DNA of 64,000 bases from Bolinopsis microptera (Eukaryota > Ctenophora > Tentaculata > Lobata > Bolinopsidae), in NCBI RefSeq assembly GCF_026151205.1, contig NC_087084.1, positions 14,551,260 through 14,615,259 on the forward strand. The letters run 5' to 3'. Below the pieces are notes generated by a model that saw nothing but the letters and a program-made list of their open reading frames with translations, did not search any database and was not told the origin of the DNA. A program made the position numbers and the translations under genes. Within the stretch, counting starts at the first letter, position 1. Every line of letters begins with the position of its first letter. Shown piece after piece: positions 9,821 to 36,505 of this stretch.

Positions 9821-11085
9821 TAGAGAAAGATATAGAGAGATAGAGATTAGAGAGTGATAAAGTAGTTACTACTACTTACTGTCAATTTTAACTTGACATA
9901 CCTCAGTTTGTTCTGGAAGATTTTATTTAACATATATGTTAAATAAAATCTTCCAGAACAAACTTCCAGAATGTATATATACATTATATATAACACTGTC
10001 TCATTTTAACTGAGATTGAGAAATATTGGAAAAATCCCGGTCCCGGCCGGGATGAGGCTAATCCCGGTCCCGGCCGGGTTTTCATTTTGGTCCCGGTCCC
10101 GGCCGGGACTAAATTTCGATCCCGGTCGACCACTGCCTTGTAGTACTTTTTGAGTTAACTCCAGGATACCTTGTTGTACTCTTCAAGTTAAGTTCAGGAT
10201 ACCTAGTACTCTTCAAGTTAACTTCAGGATATAACCTTGAAGTACTTTTTGAGTTAACTCTAGGATAACTTGTAGTACTCTTCAAGTCAACTTCAGGATA
10301 ACTTGAAGTACTATTCAAGTTAACTTCAGGATACCTTGTAGTACTCTTCAAGTTAACTTCAGGATACCTTATAGTACCCTTCAAGTTAACTTCAGAATAC
10401 CTTGTAGTACTCTTCAAGTTAACTTCAGGTTACCTTGTAGTACTTTTTGAGTTAACTCCAGGATACCATGTAGTACTCTTCAAGTCAACTTCAGGATACC
10501 TTGTAGTACCCTTCAAGTTAACTTCAGGATACCTTATAGTACCCTTCAAGTTAACTTCAGAATACCTTGTAGTACTCTTCAAGTTAACTTCAGGTTACCT
10601 TGTAGTACTTTTTGAGTTAACTCCAGGATACCATGTAGTACTCTTCAAGTTAACTTCAGGATACCTTGTAGTTCTCTTCAAGTTAACTTCAGGATATAAC
10701 CTTGTAGTACTTTTTAAGTTAACTCTAGGATACCTTGTAGTACCCAGTACCCTTCAAGTCAACTTCAGGATACCTTGTAGTACCCTTCAAGTTAACTTCA
10801 GGATACCTTATAGTACCCTTCAAGTTAACTTCAGAATACCTTGTAGTACTCTTCAAGTTAACTTCAGGTTACCTTGTAGTACTTTTTGAGTTAACTCCAG
10901 GATACCATGCAGTACTCTTCAAGTTAACTTCAGGATACCTTATAGTTCTCTTCAAGTTAACTTCAGGATATAACCTTGTAGTACTTTTTAAGTTAACTCT
11001 AGGATACCTTGTAGTACCCAGTACCCTTCAAGTTAACTTCAGGATACCTTGTAGTACTCTTCAAGTTAACTTAAGAATATATTCT
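9058..11085. repeat. 33-bp minisatellite, split by hAT-like element
   Basis: Units of about 33 bases (aagttaacttcaggatacct followed by tgtagtactcttc) run at 9058-9221 and again at 10136-11085. The break is exactly the insertion 9222-10135. Larger blocks of roughly 230-280 bases are themselves repeated (compare 10420-10680 with 10860-11000). Confidence 0.85.
9222..10135. mobile_element. hAT-like element in minisatellite, 914 bp
   Basis: An exact 8-bp target duplication, ccttgtag, lies at 9214-9221 and 10136-10143. Ends: CAGAGCTCGACCGGGATC at the left and, reverse complemented, CAGTGGTCGACCGGGATC at the right. Subterminal arrays of cccggccgggat repeat at both ends. CAGNG ends with 8-bp duplications are typical of hAT elements. 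There is no transposase. The interior has a gagata microsatellite (9757-9848) and a perfect palindrome (9908-9963). Confidence 0.8.
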
Positions 11086-11330
11086 AATCAATTTTGAGCA
11101 GATAAGAATGTTTCAGATAGATCTTAGAATGAAACAACAAAGCCCTTTCAGACAAAACTTTGTAGCTATTCTAAGCCATGTTATTCTGACATTTGGAAAC
11201 ATTTCCTTGCGTTTGAACATAGACTATATTGCTAAGGATAAAATGCTATTCTTAATAACCACTGCAATTCGGAAAAAGCCATTCACAATTTCTTCTGTTC
11301 AGCAAAACTATTCTTCGGAAATATAACAAA

Positions 11331-11449
11331 AGGATACGGCACCGGGAATTCCCAGGCGGTCACTCATCCAAGTACTAACCCGGCCTGCAGTTGCTTAACT
11401 TCCCCGATCGAACGAGATGGGGTGTATTCAACCGAGTATAGCCGTATTC
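11331..11449 (-). rRNA. 5S ribosomal RNA gene
   Basis: The minus strand matches eukaryotic 5S rRNA across its length: CCCATCTCGTTCGATC..GGGAAGTTAAGC, then GGTTAGTACTTGGATGAGTG and ACCGCCTGGGAA. The 5' ATACGGC and 3' GCCGTAT pair as helix I. Length is 119 nt. TTTT follows immediately after the 3' end, a pol III terminator, and the internal A- and C-box regions (TFIIIA/pol III promoter) are intact. It is a solitary copy here, not a tandem array. A 5S-derived SINE head is the alternative; the terminator directly after the gene argues against it. Confidence 0.85.
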
Positions 11450-12003
11450 AATGATGATGAATTTTGCTTCTCTATATTTTCTCATTAATTTTACGGAAGA
11501 ATGAAAACATACTAAAAGTTAATATTTTAAATTTTTTTTCATGTTTTCTATCTCGATGGAATTTTATTTGAGTTCGGAAACGCGCAACACGCATTTTATC
11601 TCCCGGAAATGATAAATCCGAGAGCACACCTCTCGGAAACATAGATCCGAGAGCACACCTCTCGGAAACAAAAAAATCCTAGAGCTAGGCTCTCGGTTTT
11701 TTTAATCCTATCGCCTCTCAAAAATAAAATCCGAGCGCCTAGCTCTCAGGAGCGATCGGACGGCGATCTGAAATGCGATCGGATCACCCTAGGACAGTGA
11801 ACGTCGTCCAACTAGGAATAGCGAAATCCTATCGGATTAAAATCCACGCTAGAACAGCCGTGTAAGATTATTAGTTATTTTGGAATGTTAACGAGATGAG
11901 CGCGCGCACCAAGACTATCACATTGGATTTTGGAAATGTCGTTACATTTTCTGTACGATATGATCCAATAGATAATTACAATATTGATATCTTTATTATC
12001 CAG
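11450..12003. other. Spacer with repeated ctctcgg/ccgagag words
   Basis: 11595-11770 holds several copies of ccgagagcacacctctcgga and related words, matching those at 8810-8925. No gene was recognised. The region just before 12004 should be intron of the next gene. Confidence 0.4.
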
Positions 12004-15000
12004 GAAAGAGTATGATAACGATGATAAGCATCAGCAGACTGTGGATTCGTACTTCAAGAATAGAATTATCGCCCCGTCCCCTTGTGTTTCCAAGTCACCC
12101 GCTACTCCAATACTTCTTGGTATGTGTACAGTTTGTCTTCTTAGCTTGTGTGGAAGAGGCAGCTTTTAAAATTCACGGTATTCAAGCGATGGTGCTCCTT
12201 TTAATGCTCAATTTTTCAGGGGAAAGCAAGAGTAGTCAAACCGTGTGTATTCGTGCTATCTTGTAGATATGATATTAGATATAGGATAACCTTTTGACCA
12301 ACTACACCTAGACATGTTGCAGATGACAGTTGTGTAGGATAGACGGACTTTAATGAGATCCACTTTCTCATTATTCTATAATACATCAGAGTACTGCTAG
12401 CCAGCATGATTTAACATATTATTATCTATTAGTACATTTATTATAGATATTTATAAATAAAACCAAGTGTTTAATCTCAGCATTCTCCAATTTCCGGACC
12501 CCAGCCCGACTAAACAGTGGAGCAGGTCTGCACAGTACCCCTGCACTTGGTCACCATGGTAACCTGGCTGGGTTCAACACTCCGGGTAGGAGACTACCTC
12601 ATCTTCTCATGTCCACCCCCGGCAACAGCTACTCTCTCCATATAGGTACTGTTTCTACTGTTTCTACTGTTTCTACTGTTTCTACTGTTTATACCGTTTG
12701 TACTGTTTCTACTGTTTCTACTGTTTCTACTGTTTCTACTGTTTCTACTGTTTATACTGTTTCTATTGTTTCTACTGTTTCTACTGTTTCTACTGTTTCT
12801 ACTGTTTCTACTGTTTCTACTGTTTCTACTGTTTCTACTGTTTATACCTTTTGTACTGTTTCTACTGTTTCTACTGTTTATACCGTTTGTACTGTTTCTA
12901 CTGTTTCTACTGTTTATACCGTTTGTACTGTTTGTACTGTTTGTACTGTTTCTACTGTTTCTACTGTTTCTACTGTTTATACTGTTTCTATTGTTTCTAC
13001 TGTTTCTACTGTTTCTACTGTTTCTACTGTTTATACCGTTTGTACTGTTTCTACTGTTTCTACTGTTTATACTGTTTGTACTGTTTCTACTGTTTCTACT
13101 GTTTCTACTGTTGCTACTGTTTCTACTGTTTCTACTGTTTATACCGTTTGTACTGTTTGTACTGTTTCTACTGTTTCTACTGTTTCTACTGTTTCTACTG
13201 TTTCTACTGTTTATACTGTTTCTACTGTTTCTACTGTTTCTACTGTTTCTACTGTTTCTACTGTTTCTACTGTTTATACCGTTTGTACTGTTTCTACTGT
13301 TTCTACTGTTTCTACTGTTTCTACTGTTTCTACTGTTTCTACTGTTTATACCGTTTGTACTGTTTCTACTGTTTCTACTGTTTCTACTGTTTCTACTGTT
13401 TATACCGTTTGTACTGTTTCTACTGTTTCTACTGTTTCTACTGTTTCTACTGTTTCTACTGTTTATACCGTTTCTACTGTTTCTACTGTTTCTACTGTTT
13501 CTACTGTTTCTACCGTTTATACTGTTTGTACTGTTTCTACTGTTTGTACTGTTTCTACTGTTTATACTGTTTGTACTGTTTGTACTGTTTCTACTGTTTC
13601 TACTGTTTCTACTGTTTCTACTGTTTGTACCGTTTGTACTGTTTATACCGTTTGTACTGTTTATACCGTTTATACCGTTTGTACTGTTTGTACTGTTTCT
13701 ACTGTTTCTACTGTTTCTACTGTTTCTACTGTTTCTACTGTTTCTACTGTTTCTACTGTTTTTACTGTTTGAGTGAGTGACAATTGCTGGCTGTAATATT
13801 CCCGCATATAAACTGGTCGTATCAGATTAGTATCACACACTGTAGACTGACCCCTCCCCATATCTCAGAGGATATGGACGCATCAGAAGCTAAAACTCCT
13901 GCTACTGGCAAGAGACGACTCACTCCGGACAAGAACCCACTGTTTAAAAACTCTCAGTTCGCTGCTTCCCCCTTCATTTCACCCATCCCTAAATCTCTCT
14001 CTTATATCAAGGTATTCATTTATCCGCAAATATTACTTATGTTGAAGTTCGTACTCGTAAATGTTAAAGTTCGTAATCGTTAAGTTTTTGCTGTAAATTA
14101 GCACAGTAATTTACTCCTAGATTCTATTGAATCTTCCTTTAAGATACATCGCCAGTTTCTATTCTATCTTGAGATTTCATCTCATGCAAATTTTCATTCT
14201 TACTTCAATTTTATGATCCACGTACAATATAAGTTCTATACAAGCTTTACTTTTAAGAGTATTCTAGGCTATTTACATTTATCGAGCACATTTATAAACG
14301 AACCCTCTCAGCGTCACCCTAAATGTCCTAAAAGAAGCCGAACAGACGGAGGGATGGAACGAGGAATAATGACTGGTGGACTCTCACCAGGGAGGAAAAG
14401 AGAAGGACCAATGTTGTCACCAGCTTTAGATTCGCCTGATACCCTCTTTTCTCCAGCTAGTAGTTTACCCTCTCCTGTTGGCAGTAATCTTGATTCTCCC
14501 GCTAGCAGTGATACCTCACCAGATGGTCTCATTGTCAAGGTGCATTTTGTTTATTTTCACAGTTTAGGAGATCTTTCTTATTTTTTATAATATTATGATC
14601 TAGTTGAATTATTATGTTGTGCAGCGTACCAAACTTATCGTGATTTACTTCACATCATGATATTGTGATAAATACAATGACAATCTCTTTTTGAGAAGCT
14701 GAAACCTTTCTTATATTGTATCTACTCTAATTACTTTTAAACTTTAAAAGGTTGCTGAAATTTAATCTAATCCCTTTATTCTCAGGCACATTTTCCAATG
14801 GAGTCGTCTCGTATAGAGAGCGGAACGGACATCAGTTCGGACGGAGAAAGAGAAAGAGAATGTAAGACTAAGATGGTGCAGTTTGGGTTGCAGGCTGGAA
14901 TACAGCCCCTTGACATCAGGTTAGAAAGTAATTCTCTACTGAAACACTCCCTGGAGTGTTTAAGTATTCAGGATCCTGAATACCTGCTCGCGTCCATGGG

Positions 15001-15034
15001 GTGTTATAGTTTCACAATTAAAGTTGGGAAATGA
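12004..15034 (+). CDS. Ser/Thr-Pro-rich protein, C-terminal exons
   Basis: Five exons with consistent phases: 12004-12119, 12481-12645, 13869-14011, 14312-14539, 14786-15034 (stop TGA). Every junction is AG/GT. The encoded tail of about 300 residues is rich in SP/TP sites: KSPATPILL, FRTPARLNS, FNTPGRR, KTPATGKRRLTPDKNP, SPFISPIP, then SPALDSPDTLFSPASS. A more ordered final exon ends KMVQFGLQAGIQPLDIRLES. The composition suggests a nuclear, proline-directed-kinase-regulated protein. I do not recognise the family and claim no function. The 5' end was not found; more exons probably lie upstream. It is convergent with the PLC-X gene, with 640 bases between stop codons. Confidence 0.6.
12646..13771 (+). 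repeat. Nonamer array (TACTGTTTC)n in intron
   Basis: About 125 units of nine bases with variants (tactgtttg, taccgttta). It begins exactly at the splice donor of the 12481-12645 exon (ATATAG/gtactgttt), so the donor merges into the array. Units contain no stop in any forward frame, which creates three long but meaningless open frames. Confidence 0.9.
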
Positions 15035-15676
15035 GTCATAATATAAAATATGATTTTTGAATTTCGTTACATAGGAAGTTAAAATTCAAACAATTGATTT
15101 CACTGCTGATGGAATACAATTCTAATTTTACAGCAAGATATTAAAATATCGTAACCCTATGATAATAATAAAAAAAATTGAAGTTTAAGAACACCACTAT
15201 TAAGATAAACTTAATCCTAGCAGTGTTTAATCTAGTCATCCCAGAAAATATCATGATAAAAGTTAGGACTGCTATCATATACTTGAAAATATATCGTTCA
15301 TACTAAGATCAGAGAGAAACTTAAAATTAAAGAGTCCATATCCTAACAATTCAACCTCCACAATCCTCGCGTGAAATTGGCTACGAAACTCAAACTAATA
15401 GTGCAAACTAAATACTAAAATACTATCAAGCCTTACAGAGCTGTACGTTTTTCTTGTTTATCTCGAGTACCTCGTCATTCAGCTGGTTTCCTTTGTCTCC
15501 TACTTCCACGAAGTCTGAGGTTACAGTAAAAACATTAGTCTGTGAAATGGAACGCTACTAAGAACTAACACGCGTCTAATTGGCTTTAAAGATAAAGTTC
15601 GTCTCTCACCTAACGATTTGTATTCGCAATTAATCTACGTTTATTTTGCTTATTTGATTTTGAAGGCAGTAACATG
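15035..15676. other. Convergent intergenic region
   Basis: Lies between two stop codons facing each other. AATAAT/AATAAA-like sequences near 15160 can serve the plus-strand gene. A minus-strand AATAAA (tttatt at about 15645-15650) can serve the PLC-X gene. No other gene. Confidence 0.45.
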
Positions 15677-30516
<14,840 letters not shown>

Positions 30517-30604
30517 TGTTATATCACACCGTACTTGATGCCTAACAATAGAAGTCCAAAATAAGCCATAATAATTAGTTTTTAACTAATTACAACACTA
30601 ACAA

Positions 30605-30930
30605 GCATTTCGCCGCGGTTAAACCACACACGATCAATTTTCCCTGCCATGTACCATTAATTCTTTTAAGTGAAAAGCGTGACTGGAGAAAAAGTGCACC
30701 ATATTCACATGCATGGTAAAAATTGACGATTTATTTGACCAATGCAGCGCCGCGCATCAACAATAAATGAATCCAGAAAATTGCGGAAAATAACTTTGCG
30801 AAGGAGGAACTTCACTTCAATTAATTAACACATGGCTAGCGTCGCGCGCAGCATAACAGACGCTTCAATTCCTCTACTTATTCCCTACGATCTTTTTGCC
30901 TTCGGCAATAGTAGGAAAAAAATCTATTAC
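30605..30930 (+). repeat. Dispersed repeat upstream of PLC-X exon 1
   Basis: Same family as 2229-2650 (opposite orientation) and 47715-48020. It begins 90 bases upstream of the start codon of the PLC-X gene, so it may supply promoter sequence. No coding capacity. Confidence 0.6.
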
Positions 30931-31504
30931 ATTTATTGAGTATCATGTAACGTGATGGAAGTATTTTAAGCGGGTAATATCCTGTCCAAACCCAGGATAA
31001 ATAGTTCAAGGGGGCTATATTTATGAGTCGCATTTGAACTTGATTTCTCTTGGAGAATTTCTCTTTAGACTCTTAACTTGCGAACAAATTGAAGCAGCAA
31101 ACTTTAGGCTAGAAACTTTATTGAATTGAAATAATCATTCCACGTAACAACGTCTTCTTCAGTTCTGTAATAAAATTGTTAAACATATGTAAAAATTAAC
31201 GACGGAAAGAAATTTAAAATAACATTAAAACAAAAACAGAGAAATAAAATTTACGAAATATGACCCAAAAATGTAATTGCAAAAAATGTCAAAACAACAA
31301 AAAATACGACAAGAAGAAATGTAAGCTAATACAACTAAATACTGTACTACTCATGATACTAAACTAATTAGTAAACGTAAAACTGGTTGTTCAGAATTCA
31401 CAGTTCATGTGTAAAAACTAATGATAAAATCAGCACTTAAGCAACGATAACTCGGTTGTCATGGTTACTATCCAAGATAGTCCTATCAATACATTATTTA
31501 CTAG

Positions 31505-31960
31505 TTAAACATCGACTAAATATTTGTACAAATAACTCAACTCAGAACGATCATTCATTTCAGGACTTAATCTCAATATATACATCGCTTCTACAATCTT
31601 TCTACGAACAGTTTTACTCTGTAAATCAAGTAACTTAAAAGATAAAACTGGGGTTCGGTTAGGATGTAGAGATGCGTAGTGCTGTCCAACCCCATTCTCT
31701 GGATGTGCTCTAGGATTCCTAGCAGCCTGTCTGTGCTCCATCAGACGAGCATGGAGGCTTCTCTCAGTTTCCCCACAGTATCTCTTACCACATAACTCGC
31801 AAGTAACTAAGTAAATAGCTCCTTTTGTTGAGCATGTTGTTCCTGTGAGTCTAGGGCAGATCTCACAATTGTTAGGGTTACCAAGGTCACAAGTCTTCTT
31901 ATCCAGTGGACGAGAGCGGCAGAAGATGTCCTGTAACTTCTTACCAGGTGTAAAATAACT
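31505..31960 (-). pseudogene. Inverted duplicate of GIY-YIG end
   Basis: Reverse-oriented copy of the C-terminal coding part of the Penelope-like ORF (LMEHRQAARNPRAHPENGVG is identical), ending at about 31973 where the direct terminal repeat begins. Confidence 0.8.
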
Positions 31961-32209
31961 CTGATGGGGAGTTATTGGGTCATATTTCGTAAATTTTATT
32001 TCTCTGTTTTTGTTTTAATGTTATTTTAAATTTCTTTCCGTCGTTAATTTTTACATATGTTTAACAATTTTATTACAGAACTGAAGAAGACGTTGTTACG
32101 TGGAATGATTATTTCAATTCAATAAAGTTTCTAGCCTAAAGTTTGCTGCTTCAATTTGTTCGCAAGTTAAGAGTCTAAAGAGAAATTCTCCAAGAGAAAT
32201 CAAGTTCAA

Positions 32210-35038
32210 ATGCGACTCATAAATATAGCCCCCTTGAACTATTTATCCAACCTGGGATTACCTCGATCCAGTATTGGGCTTACCCGTCAATTTCTTAGCT
32301 TAGGTGAAAAACTAAAAGTCACGGAACAAAAGTTATGTTTTATGAAGAAATGCAAAGCTACTAGGATTTTTCCAGCATTCATTTTGAACAATTGTAATTT
32401 GAATACAGACATTTTATTTCCTAATCATCTCCCTCTGGACTTCTCTGTGTTGTTACATAAGATCCGCATCCTCAGTTTAAATCAATGTATTAAACAGTTA
32501 TATACGGACATCAATTGTTTGAAACAACACATTTGTGATACTAAACACCAGTTATATCTTGTGTTCTCGAATCAGTGGTGTCTTCATGAAATCTTGTCAG
32601 TATTTGAGACAAATAATCTAGACGTTAAACGTGATTACAAGGAGCATCTTCAGAATAAGTTTTACTGGTTACTTCAGAAGCATTACCCCTATAGTCCTCC
32701 TCCTCACACCACTATCGTGGATCCATCCACCCCTACATCACGAGTTACTGTTATTGATTGCAATCCTGAGGAACCACTGAACGTTACGGAGGCCGAGCTG
32801 GACATCTTATCACTCGGTCCAAAATTCGCATTACCTCGGAAAGTGGATGAATCGTTGATAAAAGAGGTTGAAGTGAACTTGACTGAATGTGCGTATAAGT
32901 GCAGATGGAAACGTAACAACGAATCCAACGTACCTAACGAAGCTCTGAACCCAGGACAGTTAGATTCTTTGTACAGGCAAGCACGCAAGAAGAAATGCCC
33001 GTTTCAACGACCCTACATCCCTGCACCACCGAACGAAGATCCACAACTCGAGATGGACTTGAAATTGTTCAACCGGTTTATGATGAGCATCCTGAGAGCA
33101 CCAGATATCCAGCCACCATCAAACCTCACTTTTAATCAGCGAACTGGACTACGTACTCTCAAGGAAAGACCGAACATTCACATCTCGAAGTCTGATAAGT
33201 GTGGCGAGTTTGTCGTGACTAGTGTTGATACGTACCGGACGCTAACGATCGAACACCTGAACAAGAGCACTTCTGGAGTCTACGAATGGGTAGAGCCCAC
33301 CCGTTCGAGTTACGGAGTACGCAGACCTGTTCAACGACCTACTCCTATAACGTATCAGAATCAAATTAACAAGAAATGTGCAGATATTGAATCAGAGTGT
33401 AATAGGTTGTGGCGGACTATTTGCAGTAACCATATGGAATTAGACTCACGTATTGAGGATTTATTTATTAGCTCGTACTCTACATTACCTACTATGTACA
33501 CCCTGGTGAAGACACACAAGTTCCCACCTGATACTGACTACTCTCGTATCAACTTGGAGGATATGAAAGTTAGACCAATCGTATCGTGTTGTGGCTCACC
33601 TACAGAAAAGTTGGCTTGGTTAGTTACCGACATTATCAGTCCTTTGTTGAGAGAAGTACCTACTCATATGTACGATATCTACAGCCACCTGGACATCCTC
33701 TGTAGGCTACCAGAGAGTGAACTAAAAGGTTTACAGTTCTTTACAGCGGATGTATCAGCTTTGTATACGAATTTGAATATCAATGAGTGTATTGAGACAG
33801 TTATTGAATTTGCAGAAGAACATTGGAGTAAGTTAAGTACGTATTGTTTAAGTTTATCAGAAATTAGAGGTATCTTTACAGTAGTTTTGACGAATTCTTA
33901 TTTTACATTTAATGGGAGACTTTATAAACAACTTTTAGGTTTATTCATGGGTTGTAGACCATCCCCTCCTGTAGCGATTATTAGAATGTGGAAATTCGAG
34001 CGTAATAGTATATATTTAGACAGTTATTACATCAGTAACCCTGTTCGGTTCTTATACAAACGGTATGTAGATGATGCTGGTTCCTGAGCCAAATCCAGAG
34101 AAGAAGCACTGGATATGTTACAACGCATAGCCGACCAGGATCCCGATAACAGAATCAAGTGGGAGATCGAGTTCCCGTCTACCCCTGCGGATTTTGTCCC
34201 GTTCCTGAGTACGGAAATCCGGATCGATGAGGAAGGAAAAGTGCACCACAGATTCTACAGGAAAACCAAGAACAAGGGGATAACATTACACCAGAAGTCA
34301 CACCACCCGGACTCAGTGAAGGAGGAGTGTAAGAAGAACTTCTACCGTAATGCCACCATTGCTTCCTCAGGACCCCAGGAACTCGATCATTCAGTTAAGA
34401 TCATCGATGATCTCTTAAAGAAAAATGGACACCAACCTCTGAGTCATAACGCAAGGAACAGGAGGACTAGGAGAAGACGTCAAACCACACCTGACTCTGT
34501 CCCACTCACCTTACCATTCATCTCTGGAACAGTTTGTAATAAGATTCGCAACTACATCAAATCTAACAAACTCCCCATCAGAGTTATTTTTACACCTGGT
34601 AAGAAGTTACAGGACATCTTCTGCCGCTCTCGTCCACTGGATAAGAAGACTTGTGACCTTGGTAACCCTAACAATTGTGAGATCTGCCCTAGACTCACAG
34701 GAACAACATGCTCAACAAAAGGAGCTATTTACTTAGTTACTTGCGAGTTATGTGGTAAGAGATACTGTGGGGAAACTGAGAGAAGCCTCCATGCTCGTCT
34801 GATGGAGCACAGACAGGCTGCTAGGAATCCTAGAGCACATCCAGAGAATGGGGTTGGACAGCACTACGCATCTCTACATCCTAACCGAACCCCAGTTTTA
34901 TCTTTTAAGTTACTTGATTTACAGAGTAAAACTGTTCGTAGAAAGATTGTAGAAGCGATGTATATATTGAGATTAAGTCCTGAAATGAATGATCGTTCTG
35001 AGTTGAGTTATTTGTACAAATATTTAGTCGATGTTTAA
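32210..35038 (+). pseudogene. Penelope-like RT/GIY-YIG ORF with one stop
   Basis: A single frame of about 940 codons interrupted once by an in-frame TGA at 34085-34087, directly after the RT motif C (KRYVDDAGS). RT blocks: FFTADVSALYTNLNI (motif A), LGLFMGCRPSPPVAI (motif B, diverged), YVDD (motif C). A connector with a Cys cluster (NCEICPRLTGTTC) leads to a GIY-YIG nuclease: KGAIYLVTCELCGKRYCGET, then RSLHARLMEHRQAA. The rest is open, so the stop is likely recent, or is the main lesion. Confidence 0.8.
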
Positions 35039-35589
35039 CTAGTAAATAATGTATTGATAGGACTATCTTGGATAGTAACCATGACAACCGAGTTATCGTT
35101 GCTTAAGTGCTGATTTTATCATTAGTTTTTACACATGAACTGTGAATTCTGAACAACCAGTTTTACGTTTACTAATTAGTTTAGTATCATGAGTAGTACA
35201 GTATTTAGTTGTATTAGCTTACATTTCTTCTTGTCGTATTTTTTGTTGTTTTGACATTTTTTGCAATTACATTTTTGGGTCATATTTCGTAAATTTTATT
35301 TCTCTGTTTTTGTTTTAATGTTATTTTAAATTTCTTTCCGTCGTTAATTTTTACACATGTTTAACAATTTTATTACAGAACTGAAGAAGACGTTGTTACG
35401 TGGAATGATTATTTCAATTCAATAAAGTTTCTAGCCTAAAGTTTGCTGCTTCAATTTGTTCGCAAGTTAAGAGTCTAAAGAGAAATTCTCCAAGAGAAAT
35501 CAAACCCAGGATACATAACATAAAGACTTTGTTGTAACTTTGCATGAAACTTATTTATAAACAACAATAATTTATTATCACGGTGTCGC

Positions 35590-36505
35590 ACTTTTTACTA
35601 GATAAAGTACACTAAATAGTTTTTACTGCTAAATAGCACGTCTCTGTTTACTACATAAAATACACTAAATAGTTTGTACTGCTAAATAGCTCGTCTCTGT
35701 TTACTACATAAAATACACTAAATAGTTTGTACTGCTAAATAGCTCGTCTCTGTTTACTACATAAAATACACTAAATAGTTTGTACTGCTAAATAGCACGT
35801 CTCTGTTTACTACATAAAATACACTAAATAGTTTGTACTGCTAAATAGCACGTCTCTGTTTACTACATAATATGCACTAAATTTAGTTTGTACTGCTAAA
35901 TAGCTCGTCTCTGTTTACTACATAAAATACACTAAATAGTTTGTACTGCTAATTAGCTCGTCTCTGTTTACTACATAATATACACTAAATTTAGTTTGTA
36001 CTGCTAAATAGCTCGTCTCTGTTTACTACATAAAATACACTAAATAGTTTGTACTGCTAAATAGCACGTCTCTGTTTACTACATAATATACACTAAATTT
36101 AGTTTGTACTGCTAAATAGCTCGTCTCTGTTTACTACATAATATACACTAAATTTAGTTTGTACTGCTAAATAGCTCGTCTCTGTTTACTACATAAAATA
36201 CACTAAATAGTTTGTACTGCTAAATAGCACGTCTCTGTTTACTACATAATATACACTAAATAGTTTGTACTGCTAAATAGCACGTCTCTGTTTACTACAT
36301 AATATACACTAAATTTAGTTTGTACTGCTAAATAGCTCGTCTCTGTTTACTACATAAAATACACTAAATAGTTTGTACTGCTAAATAGCTCGTCTCTGTT
36401 TACTACATAATATACACTAAATTTAGTTTGTACTGCTAAATAGCTCGTCTCTGTTTACTACATAAAATACACTACATAGTTTGTACTGCTAAATAGCTCG
36501 TCTCG
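35590..36505. repeat. 53-57-bp minisatellite, copy B
   Basis: About 17 units of gtctctgtttactacataaa followed by atacactaaatagtttgtact and gctaaatagctc. Some units carry an extra tttag. The same array is at 48190-48770 in copy C. Confidence 0.9.

Larger units (their letters stand above)
31000..35500 (+). mobile_element. Penelope-like element, 4.5 kb
   Basis: A 13-bp target duplication, caaacccaggata, lies at 30987-30999 and 35501-35513; copy B has the single empty site (about 48090). Layout: an inverted copy of the element's 3' end (31000-about 31973), a direct terminal repeat (about 31975-32205), the ORF, and the matching direct repeat at 35275-35500. Partial inverted copies beside direct repeats are typical for Penelope-like elements. 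It lies exactly between duplication copies A and B. Confidence 0.85.

Noticed and set aside
10109-10417. Minus-strand frame with STTRYPEVNLK repeats
   Set aside because: A product of the 33-bp minisatellite, with no conserved flanks.
12609-13780. Three overlapping open frames of 336-387 codons
   Set aside because: They are translations of the nonamer array, which has no stop in any forward frame. The composition is purely repetitive and the array is intronic.
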